Of a stretch of DNA of 14,322 nt, positions 7,495 through 13,851 are shown piece after piece (positions within the stretch are counted from its first letter, which is position 1; every line of letters starts with the position of its first letter). Below the pieces are notes generated by a model, which was not told the DNA's origin, searched no databases, and was given only the letters and a program-made list of their open reading frames with translations. The DNA comes from an uncultured Clostridia bacterium (GTDB lineage Bacteria > Bacillota > Clostridia > Christensenellales > Borkfalkiaceae): positions 1 to 14,322 of the forward strand of contig CANREK010000013.1 in assembly GCA_947629605.1 (NCBI GenBank), given 5' to 3'. The translations under genes were made by a program, and so were the position numbers.

Positions 7495-8385
7495 AAACAA
7501 CAGCCCCGCGCCACCCATGACGGGATAGAGATATCCCACGATGCCGTGCAGTCCCACGCGGGACAGACAAAACGCCGCAAGGAGAGAGATCCCCTTTGCG
7601 GCAATTTTCTTTTTGCCTTTGAGTTCATTGCACGCCGCAAAGAGCGGATAGAGCGAGGAGACGAGCGACGTCAGAATGGCCAAGGCGACGGCGACGGAAA
7701 AGACCTTCCCTCCCGTGGCGGCAAGGAAGGGCATCGGCGCAAGAATGGCGCTTGCACCCTCGCGGTAGACACTTCCCAAAATGCAGACAGCCGCAGCGGC
7801 GATGCAGACGGAAGCAAGCGCCGATGAGAGAATGGGCCGCTTCATTTCCCGACCCGCATCCATCAAGACGGGCGCCATGAGGAAGGAATTCATGCCCGCA
7901 TACAAGAGCCAGCCGAACTTGCTCCCGCTGCGGGGATAGAAAAAGCTGAGGTCGCGGGCATAGAAAAAGACAAATCCCAAGAGCAGCGGAACAAGGATGA
8001 GGTTGAGCGCCGAGATCCCGCCCATGCCCTTTTCGAGAAAGACAACGGAAAGCAGAAGTCCCGCAAGGGAGAGCACGGGAATCTTGACGGGAAGCAGTGC
8101 ATCCAGCCCCGCAAGCATGCCCGCCGAGGAGATAAAGGCGCAGAGCATGAGGGCGATGCGGACCGCGCCGCCCCATCTCGAAAGGCGCAGAACGCCGCGG
8201 GATCCCCCGTACTTTCTCCCGAGATGCAGATAGTAGGCGGTGAGCAGGAAAAAGAGCATACAGGAAAGGAGCAGCGGCAGCAAAAAGCGCTTTGCGCCGA
8301 AGAATCGGACAAGCTCCGCGCCCGTGATGAATCCCGCCCCGATCGTGCCGCCGATAATAAAAAAAGCCCCTCTCACTATCCCCAT
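7417..8385 (-). CDS. YkvI-like integral membrane protein, putative transporter (APC/LeuT-like)
   Basis: 322 residues with about ten hydrophobic helices and almost no soluble part. The first helix contains IGGTIGAGFITGAE (residues 11-24), a glycine-rich motif like the unwound first helix of LeuT-fold and APC transporters. Overall it resembles COG3949 (YkvI), a family of unknown substrate that I recall only as uncharacterised. The ATG at 8385 is chosen; a TTG two codons upstream (8391) keeps the frame open. Neither has a Shine-Dalgarno, so initiation is uncertain. The last 25 codons lie antisense to the ABC permease, and there is no terminator between the convergent genes. It is divergent from the PadR-like gene with operator-like palindromes in the gap, so co-regulation with that gene is likely. 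Confidence 0.82.
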   Translation of the reverse strand: MGIVRGAFFIIGGTIGAGFITGAELVRFFGAKRFLLPLLLSCMLFFLLTAYYLHLGRKYGGSRGVLRLSRWGGAVRIALMLCAFISSAGMLAGLDALLPVKIPVLSLAGLLLSVVFLEKGMGGISALNLILVPLLLGFVFFYARDLSFFYPRSGSKFGWLLYAGMNSFLMAPVLMDAGREMKRPILSSALASVCIAAAAVCILGSVYREGASAILAPMPFLAATGGKVFSVAVALAILTSLVSSLYPLFAACNELKGKKKIAAKGISLLAAFCLSRVGLHGIVGYLYPVMGGAGLLFSALCILYDQFLEKYHKRIHARGEDT

Positions 8386-8396
8386 TTGCAATGTAA

Positions 8397-8409
8397 TATG
8401 TCAGACAGA
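8397..8409. promoter_or_regulatory. Imperfect operator-like palindrome at the start of the YkvI-like gene
   Basis: TATGTCAGACAGA matches 12 of 13 positions of TATGTCAGACATA, the reverse complement of the perfect palindrome at 8449-8461. It lies 11 bp upstream of the chosen ATG of the YkvI-like gene, in its leader or next to a possible -10 (TATTAC, 8393-8398 on the minus strand). Its centre is 52 bp from the centre of the perfect copy. Confidence 0.55.
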
Positions 8410-8427
8410 GGTCTTTTATGAAAAAAA

Positions 8428-8456
8428 ATTATAATTTTTATAAAAAATTATGTCTG
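8428..8456 (-). promoter_or_regulatory. Possible promoter of the YkvI-like gene
   Basis: On the minus strand CAGACA (8451-8456) is followed after 17 bp by TATAAT (8428-8433). The -10 is perfect but sits in a very AT-rich stretch. The -35 matches 4 of 6 positions and lies inside the operator palindrome, so a protein bound there would block it. A second candidate -10, TATTAC (8393-8398), lies 7 nt before the ATG. Confidence 0.4.
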
Positions 8457-8466
8457 ACATAGTACT
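8447..8466. promoter_or_regulatory. Operator-like palindrome, copy 1 of an exact 20-bp repeat
   Basis: The core TATGTC-T-GACATA (8449-8461) is a perfect 6-1-6 inverted repeat. The surrounding 20 bp recur without mismatch at 13103-13122, upstream of the rho operon. This copy ends 7 bp before the -35 box of the PadR-like gene and overlaps a possible -35 box of the YkvI-like gene, so one bound protein could act in both directions. Confidence 0.8.
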
Positions 8467-8473
8467 CTGCCTA

Positions 8474-8502
8474 TTGACAAAAAATGAGAAATGTAGTATA
8501 AT
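8474..8502 (+). promoter_or_regulatory. Consensus promoter of the PadR-like gene
   Basis: TTGACA (8474-8479), a 17-bp spacer and TATAAT (8497-8502) match the consensus exactly. The start is expected near 8509, leaving a leader of about 22 nt with AAGGAGG at 8518-8524. The promoter lies downstream of the ATG at 8450, so that ATG cannot be the start. Confidence 0.85.
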
Positions 8503-8530
8503 ATGGTCAAATGTGCTAAGGAGGAAATCT

Positions 8531-10531
8531 ATGGACGAGGAAAAATTGACCGTAGAGACGGATGAGTACGAGCAGTCGGCCGAAAACGACCCTGCCGAGA
8601 CCGTTGACGACGATAAGTCCGATAAAAGCGTAAGCGCCGATCTCATCCGCGGTCATATCAACACGATCATCCTTCGTTCTCTCTATGACGGGGATAAATA
8701 CGGCTACGAGATCATAGCCGAGATCGAGCGCAAGAGCTCGGGGCAGTATTCCTTGAAACAGCCCTCTCTCTATTCCGCGCTCAAACGTCTCGAAAAAGAC
8801 GGCTACATCACTTCCTATTGGGGCGGTTCCGTCGGCGGCGGAAGGAGAAAATATTTCTCCCTCACCGACGAGGGCAAGGCGATCTCAGAGCAGAACCAGG
8901 CGGAGTGGGAATATTCCCGCACCATCATCGATTCGCTCATCTCCGACCGCGACTTCGACTTCAACATGCCCGCCCCCACCGCGGTCGACATGAGAGTGCT
9001 CAAACGGTCCACTTCCCGCGTGCCCTCTCACGAAGATGGCGAAGAGGAAGATGAAGAATTCTCCTTTGAGCCCGGGATCGACGACGATGCCATCCGCAGT
9101 CAGCTCGAAAATGCTTACAGCGAGAAGCAGAAGGCGCTTGAAGAGGAATATGCCGAAAAACTCGCCGCGCTCGACCGTGACCGCGCCGATTTCGAGGCCG
9201 AAAAGGCAAGGCTCGAAGAGGAACTTTCCGCCCGCGAAAAGGAGATCCGCGATACCTACGAGGCGAACTTGAAGGAGCTCGACCTCATCCGCATGCAGCA
9301 GGAAGCGGCCCTTCAAATACAAAAAGAGCAGTTTGAGCGGGAATTTGCCGAGGAAAAGGCGCTGTTCGAGGCCGAAAAGGAGCAAAGCAGAGCCGAAAGC
9401 GAGGCAGACGGCGCCCTCAAAGAGGAACTCGAAGCGCTCAAACAGAAGAGCGCCGAGGAAGCGGAGGCGCATGAGCGTGCCCTCTCCGCTCTCAAAGAGG
9501 AGAACGAACAGGCCCTTGCCTCACAGCGGGAACTCCATGAAAAAGAGATGGAGAGCTTGCAGGATTCGGCGAAAGAAGAGCGGGAAACGGCTGTGCGCCT
9601 CGCCCGCGAGGAGGAAGCTGCCCTCCGCGAGACCCAATATCAGGCCGAACGCAACCGTTACAGCGAACTTCTGACCGAGGAGCGCAACCGCTACAACGCC
9701 GCGCTCGCCGAAGAGAACGCCCGTCACGAGGCGCAGATCCGCGACGACCGTGCCCGCTATCAACAGGCGCTCGACGACCAGCTCGCCGCCCTCCGCAGTC
9801 AGATGGAGCTCGAAATGGCGATGCGGGAAAAGGAGATCATTCACCGCAATTACATCTCCCTCGTCGACACCCCCACTTCAAATGGCGACAAGCCCGCGCC
9901 CGCGGGAGAGCAAAAGGGAAACGACGGCGACTACCGCAGTACCGTGATGCAATTCTATGAAAACACGGTGCACGCCTCGCAGAAGCCCGCCGAGGTCGCC
10001 GCGACCCCCGCGAGCGGCATCGATTTCCGAGACATCTATAAGCGCGCCGACAGAGACGGCCTCCGCGTCGAGACCGTCGGGGGCGAGATCCCCCCTGCCG
10101 CAGAGCCGACAACCGAGGATTCCAACAGGGTCCATAAGGGCAAGGCGATGTTTTTGAGCTCCGTCTTTGTGTTCTTTTGGTGCATCATCGTCGGCGGCAT
10201 CACGCTGGGACTGAGAGGCACGCTCTCCATCCCCGCCTTCTACCCCTATCTGATGTGGTGCCTCGGGCTGGTCCTGCTCCTCACGACGGGGCTCCTGTAT
10301 GCGAATCACTTCGGCCAAAACAGTCTGCGAAAACCGACGCTCGCGCTCATCAATGCCATCGTGGTCTATGCGCTCATCGTCATCGTTGCGCTCATTGTCG
10401 CACTGTCCGCCCGCATCAATTTCTCAGATGCTTCCGATCTCATGAACTTTGTGTTCTTCCCCGCGATCTACTTCATCGCAGTCCTCATCTTCGGTGTCTG
10501 CTACTTCTTGCAGGTCAGACCGAAAAAGTAA
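8531..10531 (+). CDS. PadR-type winged-helix protein with long coiled coil and four C-terminal membrane helices
   Basis: A 666-residue protein of unusual build. Residues about 38-120 form a PadR winged helix: DLIRGHINTIILRSLYDGDK, YGYEIIAEIE, LKQPSLYSALKRLEKDGYIT, GGGRRKYFSLTDEGKA. An acidic stretch (167-177) leads to a Glu/Lys/Arg/Ala-rich coiled coil (about 185-437), ending in four 11-residue repeats (374-417). A low-complexity linker follows, then hydrophobic helices near 539-560, 573-591, 605-627 and 638-660 and a basic tail (QVRPKK). Typical PadR proteins are about 110-180 residues, soluble and dimeric. Inference: a membrane-tethered regulator that senses something at or in the membrane. 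AAGGAGG lies 6 nt before the ATG at 8531. The upstream palindrome suggests autoregulation together with the YkvI-like gene. Direct DNA binding is untested; a structural role is the alternative. Confidence 0.85.
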   Translation: MDEEKLTVETDEYEQSAENDPAETVDDDKSDKSVSADLIRGHINTIILRSLYDGDKYGYEIIAEIERKSSGQYSLKQPSLYSALKRLEKDGYITSYWGGSVGGGRRKYFSLTDEGKAISEQNQAEWEYSRTIIDSLISDRDFDFNMPAPTAVDMRVLKRSTSRVPSHEDGEEEDEEFSFEPGIDDDAIRSQLENAYSEKQKALEEEYAEKLAALDRDRADFEAEKARLEEELSAREKEIRDTYEANLKELDLIRMQQEAALQIQKEQFEREFAEEKALFEAEKEQSRAESEADGALKEELEALKQKSAEEAEAHERALSALKEENEQALASQRELHEKEMESLQDSAKEERETAVRLAREEEAALRETQYQAERNRYSELLTEERNRYNAALAEENARHEAQIRDDRARYQQALDDQLAALRSQMELEMAMREKEIIHRNYISLVDTPTSNGDKPAPAGEQKGNDGDYRSTVMQFYENTVHASQKPAEVAATPASGIDFRDIYKRADRDGLRVETVGGEIPPAAEPTTEDSNRVHKGKAMFLSSVFVFFWCIIVGGITLGLRGTLSIPAFYPYLMWCLGLVLLLTTGLLYANHFGQNSLRKPTLALINAIVVYALIVIVALIVALSARINFSDASDLMNFVFFPAIYFIAVLIFGVCYFLQVRPKK

Positions 10532-10540
10532 AAGAGAACA

Positions 10541-10581
10541 AAAAAACAGCGCCGAATCCGACGATTCGGCGCTGTTTTTTT
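10541..10581. terminator. Bidirectional terminator shared by the PadR-like gene and rho
   Basis: A 13-14 bp stem (10545-10557 with 10564-10576) has an A run on the left and seven T residues (10575-10581) on the right, so it works as an intrinsic terminator in both directions. It begins about 10 bp after the PadR-like stop. The rho stop codon (10580-10582) touches its right edge. Confidence 0.9.
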
Positions 10582-12022
10582 ACATTGCTTTGTAAATTTT
10601 CAGCCATTCGGGCAGACGTGAGACGAATTCCGCATTGTCCGCTGTCCGCTTCATCATGTCATAGAGCCCGACGGGATTTTCGGTGAGCCCCCTCTCTCTC
10701 AATTTGTAGACGGCGGAGAGCTCGCTTTCACTGAGTTGCAGTTCCTCCTTCCGCGTACCCGATCTGCGGATGTCGATCGCGGGGAAGATCCTGCGCTCGG
10801 CAAGCTCACGGGAGAGGAAGATGTCGGCGTTGCCTGTTCCCTTGAATTCCTCGTAGATGATGTCATCCATGCGGCTGCCCGTGTCGACGAGCACGGTCGC
10901 AAGAATGGTGAGGCTGCCCTGTTCCACGGTGTTTCTCGCCGCGCCGAAAAAGCGTTTCGGCTCGTTGAGCGCCCCCGCTTCGAGCCCGCCCGAGAGCATC
11001 TTGCCCGTGTTTTCCGCCGTATAATTGTACGCCCGCGTCAGTTTGGTGAGAGAATCGAGGAGGATGACGACGTCTTTCCCCATCTCGACGAGCCTCTTTG
11101 CGTGCTCCACGGCGAGGTGGGCGGCGCGGATGTGACGCTCGGCCCCCTCATCAAAGGTCGAGGAGATGATCTTCGCCCCGGGAACGCTCTGGCGGAAGTC
11201 GGTGACTTCCTCGGGCCGCTCGTCGATGAGCAGAACGATGAGCTCGATGTCTCGATGATTGGTGCTGACGGAGCGGGCGATGTTTTTGAGCAGCGTCGTC
11301 TTGCCCGCCTTGGGCGGCGCGATGATGAGCCCGCGCTGGCCCTTTCCGATGGGGACAAAGAGGTCCAAAAGTCGCAGAGAAAGCTCGGAGTTGTTCTCGG
11401 AGAGCCCGATCTTCTCATTCGCATACTGCGCCGTGAGATTGTCGAAGTTCGGCCGCGTCTCGTACCCGCCGACGGGCAGTCCGTTGACGGAGCCGAGCAC
11501 GTCGATGGAGGGAGAATCGTTCTTTTGACGGGGATTTGCCGTACAGGTCACATAGTCCCCCTCGCGCAATTTGAGATTGTGAATGACGGAAGCGGGGATA
11601 AAGACATCCGTTCCCGTTGTCGAGGGCTGGCAGTTCTTGGCGCGGAGGAATCCGTACCCCGATGACATCGCTTCGAGAATGCCGCCGTAGATCGTCCCCT
11701 CCGACGCAAGTGTCTTTTCCTGAAATTCGGGGGAAGAGACGGCATAGTTGGTGCCCGAAGTGAGGTGTTTGCGCTTGATCTCGGCAAGTTTTGCGGGGAT
11801 CGCGGGGTCGAGATAGGTCTGTTTGGGCGGAGCGCCGCGGCGGGAACGCTGTGCAGGCTCGGCCCGTTCCATCAAAATATCGAGAATTCCCGCAACGAGA
11901 GTGTCCTTATTGGTCGTGCACACCTGTGCGACGCCCTGCACCCTCCCGAGCACCCGAAGTGAGACGATCGGGAGCGCCGTGAGATACTCTCTGTATTCCT
12001 GTTCCAATGCTTCGTTGACCAT
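10580..12022 (-). CDS. rho: Transcription termination factor Rho
   Basis: Hexameric RNA helicase that terminates transcription, 480 residues. The N-terminal RNA-binding (cold-shock-like) region includes GILEAMSSGYGFLRA and GTDVFIPASVIHNLKLREGD. The ATPase core shows Walker A APPKAGKTT (235-243), IDERPEE with the probable catalytic Glu268, Walker B VVILLDS with Asp323, Q-loop LSGGLEAGAL (343-352) and the arginine finger in SGTRKEEL (Arg424). About 60 residues before the RNA-binding domain (roughly 50-110), rich in basic and proline residues, exceed the E. coli arrangement, as in many Firmicutes. AGAGGA lies 7 nt before the ATG. The start overlaps the stop of the upstream hydrolase gene as TAATG, so translation is probably coupled. 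It is the last gene of the operon and ends at a strong intrinsic terminator. Confidence 0.97.
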   Translation of the reverse strand: MVNEALEQEYREYLTALPIVSLRVLGRVQGVAQVCTTNKDTLVAGILDILMERAEPAQRSRRGAPPKQTYLDPAIPAKLAEIKRKHLTSGTNYAVSSPEFQEKTLASEGTIYGGILEAMSSGYGFLRAKNCQPSTTGTDVFIPASVIHNLKLREGDYVTCTANPRQKNDSPSIDVLGSVNGLPVGGYETRPNFDNLTAQYANEKIGLSENNSELSLRLLDLFVPIGKGQRGLIIAPPKAGKTTLLKNIARSVSTNHRDIELIVLLIDERPEEVTDFRQSVPGAKIISSTFDEGAERHIRAAHLAVEHAKRLVEMGKDVVILLDSLTKLTRAYNYTAENTGKMLSGGLEAGALNEPKRFFGAARNTVEQGSLTILATVLVDTGSRMDDIIYEEFKGTGNADIFLSRELAERRIFPAIDIRRSGTRKEELQLSESELSAVYKLRERGLTENPVGLYDMMKRTADNAEFVSRLPEWLKIYKAM

Positions 12023-12654
12023 TATGATATCCTCTCCATGACAATGATTTTTTGTTCGCTCGGCAGTGTTTCCTTGGTCAATTCGAGCGATTTTGCGGTG
12101 GTGAAATGCCCTCCCATGGCATTCAAAAAGCGTTTTTCATCCGAAATATCCACGGTGAGCCCCTTGACATGGTAATGCATGGGGATGACGACCGCGGGAG
12201 AAAGCTCCCTTGCATACCATGCAGCTTCTTCCCCGTCGATCGTGTAATTTCCGCCCACGGGAAGGAGCAAAATATCGGGTTTGGGGAGCTTTTTTACAAG
12301 GGTCTCATCGAATTTTTGCCCGAGATCCCCCATGTGACAGACGCGGATGCCGTCCATGACGAAGGAGAAGATGATGTTCTTCCCCCGCTTTGCGCCGTGC
12401 GCATCGTCGTGAAAGGCCTCCACGGCGGTGATCTCAACGCCCCTGCATGTGACATTCCCCGCATGCGTAAAGACGGCGGGATGCCCCTCCACAGCGGCGA
12501 CGTTGCAGTGATCGTAGTGACCGTGGCTCACGGTGACAATGTCGGCTTTGACATGCGGAAAAGGCAGGCCGACGTCCCCGTAAGGGTCGGTCACAAGCGT
12601 CGCGTTGCACCCCTGAAACAGAAAGCAAGAGTGCCCGATATAGTATATTCTCAT
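12022..12654 (-). CDS. Metallo-beta-lactamase-fold hydrolase (UPF0173/YtkL-like)
   Basis: A 210-residue cytoplasmic protein without a signal peptide. MRIYYIGHSCFLFQ and a following LVTDPY are typical starts of the UPF0173 family. Metal ligands are visible: HGHYDH (44-49), a His at 82 or 86 in FHDDAHG, HMGD with Asp110, and PMHYH with His160/His162. A di-metal hydrolase is expected; the physiological substrate of this family is not known to me. The ATG at 12654 follows GGAGG (complement of 12659-12663) by 4 nt. The frame is open to 12741, but that extension lies antisense-free inside the DUF1934-like gene and lacks family similarity. Its start overlaps the preceding gene's stop (ATGA) and its stop overlaps the rho start (TAATG), placing it mid-operon. 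Confidence 0.9.
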   Translation of the reverse strand: MRIYYIGHSCFLFQGCNATLVTDPYGDVGLPFPHVKADIVTVSHGHYDHCNVAAVEGHPAVFTHAGNVTCRGVEITAVEAFHDDAHGAKRGKNIIFSFVMDGIRVCHMGDLGQKFDETLVKKLPKPDILLLPVGGNYTIDGEEAAWYARELSPAVVIPMHYHVKGLTVDISDEKRFLNAMGGHFTTAKSLELTKETLPSEQKIIVMERIS

Positions 12655-13043
12655 TGTTCCTCCGAAAAAACTTTGATACGGATCCTTAAAGAAAATCTTT
12701 GTAACATTTTGTCGGTTTGAAGATCGTAGGAAAGACGGCAAAAAATCTCGGGATCCGAAATAAAACTTTTGTAATGTTTGGTAAGGATGGGAAGCTCCGC
12801 GGCTCCATCGCGAAGCGACATGCGGAAGAGCGTGCCCTCATTTTCGCGAAATGTTGCGTCGAACCGGACTTCGCCCCGCCGTTGAAGCACGGCGCAAGAC
12901 GGATACAGTTCGAGCGTGGAAAGATCCCCTTCGATCGGATAGGAGACGAGAACGCCTCCATCCCGACGCTCGACACTGCCCGACGCGCGGAAGCGGGTCG
13001 TCTTGCCGCAGGTCTGCGTCTCGATCTCAATGTTCGCTTTCAT
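12651..13043 (-). CDS. DUF1934/YwiB-like small beta-barrel protein
   Basis: A 130-residue protein with alternating strand-like segments: IEIETQTCGKTTRFRASGSV, VLVSYPIEGDLSTLELYPSC, RFDATFRENEGTLFRMSLRD and FCRLSYDLQTD. This pattern matches my memory of DUF1934 (B. subtilis YwiB), a calycin-like family without a known ligand; the match is by eye. It has no signal peptide. The ATG at 13043 is chosen. One three codons upstream (13052) overlaps the -10 box and would lie before the transcription start. No Shine-Dalgarno is present and the -10 is only 7 nt upstream, so a leaderless mRNA is predicted. First gene of the operon; its TGA overlaps the hydrolase start. Confidence 0.72.
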   Translation of the reverse strand: MKANIEIETQTCGKTTRFRASGSVERRDGGVLVSYPIEGDLSTLELYPSCAVLQRRGEVRFDATFRENEGTLFRMSLRDGAAELPILTKHYKSFISDPEIFCRLSYDLQTDKMLQRFSLRIRIKVFSEEQ

Positions 13044-13050
13044 GATTCCC

Positions 13051-13079
13051 ATTATAGCGCAGAAAAGACGTTTTGTAAA
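13051..13079 (-). promoter_or_regulatory. Proximal promoter (P2) of the DUF1934-hydrolase-rho operon
   Basis: On the minus strand TTTACA (13074-13079), a 17-bp spacer and TATAAT (13051-13056). Only 7 nt separate the -10 from the ATG at 13043, so transcription should begin at or next to the start codon. Confidence 0.75.
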
Positions 13080-13100
13080 CAGATTTTTGTGAGAAAGATA

Positions 13101-13129
13101 ATATTATGTCTGACATAGTACTATGTAAA
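13101..13129 (-). promoter_or_regulatory. Possible distal promoter (P1) of the rho operon with embedded operator
   Basis: On the minus strand TTTACA (13124-13129) is followed after 17 bp by TAATAT (13101-13106; 4 of 6 matches). The operator palindromes fill the spacer, as for a repressor-controlled promoter. The -10 is weak, so the call is tentative. Confidence 0.35.
13103..13127. promoter_or_regulatory. Operator-like overlapping palindromes, copy 2 of the 20-bp repeat
   Basis: 13103-13122 is identical to 8447-8466. Here the palindrome TATGTC-T-GACATA (13105-13117) overlaps a second perfect one, ACATAGT-ACTATGT (13113-13126), giving three TATGT/ACATA half-sites in alternating orientation. 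The site lies between the YgjP-like stop and the P2 -35 box of the rho operon. Confidence 0.8.
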
Positions 13130-13146
13130 ATGGCGAAAATCAAAAA

Positions 13147-13776
13147 TTAAAGACACTGCATGGCCCACAAATACCCCTTTAACCGCTTTCTCTTTTCCAT
13201 GCAATCGGGCATGATCTCCTTCATGAGACCCCAAAAGGCGCCGCTGTGGTCCATGTGCCGCGTGTGGCAGAGCTCATGCGCCGCGAAATAGTAGCAAAGG
13301 TCCACGGGCAAGAAGGCCGTGCGGAAGGTATAGGAAATGTTCCCCGCGGCATTGCACGACCCCCACCGTGTTCTCGCCGAACTTACGGAGATCTTTCCGA
13401 ATCGGAAGCCGAATCTAAGGGCAAGTTCCTCCGTAATCGCCGTCATGTGCTCCCTCGTAAAGGCTCTCAAGAGGCGGATGAGCGCATTTTCTCGGTTTTC
13501 CTGCGGCAAAAAGAGCGTGTCCTGCGTCAATTTCGCCCGCCCCGTTGTAATTCTCCTCTCCGCGCCGAAGAGAAAAATCCTTGTTCCGTCCGAAAAATCG
13601 ACTTTGGGCCGCGCACTCTGCTCTTTTACCCGCCGCGCGATCCAAAGTCTGTGCCGCTCCACAAATTCGTCGATCTTGCGTGCGGAGAGGCCGAGCGGGG
13701 CGCGAACGACCACTTCCCCCTCCCGCACGGAGACGGAGAGCGTCCTGCGCTTACTTCTTAGGATGGTATATTCCAT
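13147..13776 (-). CDS. YgjP-like (DUF45) metallopeptidase
   Basis: A 209-residue protein with the zinc-peptidase motif HELCH (167-171) and a likely third ligand at His177 in HMDHSGAFW. SSARTRWGSC (132-141) and the following GNISYTF are hallmarks of the YgjP/DUF45 family, as is the N-terminal KRRTLSVSVREGEVVVRAP. No signal peptide or membrane segment, so cytoplasmic. Family members are predicted metal-dependent peptidases, often found with other systems; the target is unknown. The frame is open to 14271, but that stretch is antisense to aroA. I chose the ATG at 13776, which starts MEYTILRSKRR. No Shine-Dalgarno; the -10 is 6 nt upstream, so leaderless initiation is likely. Divergent from aroA. 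Confidence 0.88.
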   Translation of the reverse strand: MEYTILRSKRRTLSVSVREGEVVVRAPLGLSARKIDEFVERHRLWIARRVKEQSARPKVDFSDGTRIFLFGAERRITTGRAKLTQDTLFLPQENRENALIRLLRAFTREHMTAITEELALRFGFRFGKISVSSARTRWGSCNAAGNISYTFRTAFLPVDLCYYFAAHELCHTRHMDHSGAFWGLMKEIMPDCMEKRKRLKGYLWAMQCL

Positions 13777-13782
13777 ATTTTT

Positions 13783-13811
13783 AGTATATCGTATTTGCAA
13801 CAAAAAGGCAA
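13783..13811 (-). promoter_or_regulatory. Promoter of the YgjP-like gene
   Basis: On the minus strand TTGCCT (13806-13811), a 17-bp spacer and TATACT (13783-13788). The -10 ends 6 nt before the ATG. Its -35 box is 5 bp from the divergent aroA -35 box. Confidence 0.6.
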
Positions 13812-13816
13812 GTTTC

Positions 13817-13845
13817 TTGACTTGGCAAAAAAAATATGCTATGAT
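13817..13845 (+). promoter_or_regulatory. Promoter of aroA
   Basis: TTGACT (13817-13822), a 17-bp spacer and TATGAT (13840-13845). Only TTGGGC separates the -10 from the ATG at 13852, leaving no room for a Shine-Dalgarno in the mRNA. Confidence 0.7.
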
Positions 13846-13851
13846 TTGGGC

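Noticed and set aside
8450..8530. 27-residue N-terminal extension of the PadR-like protein
   Set aside because: The ATG at 8450 is inside the operator and upstream of a perfect promoter; the ATG at 8531 has an ideal Shine-Dalgarno.
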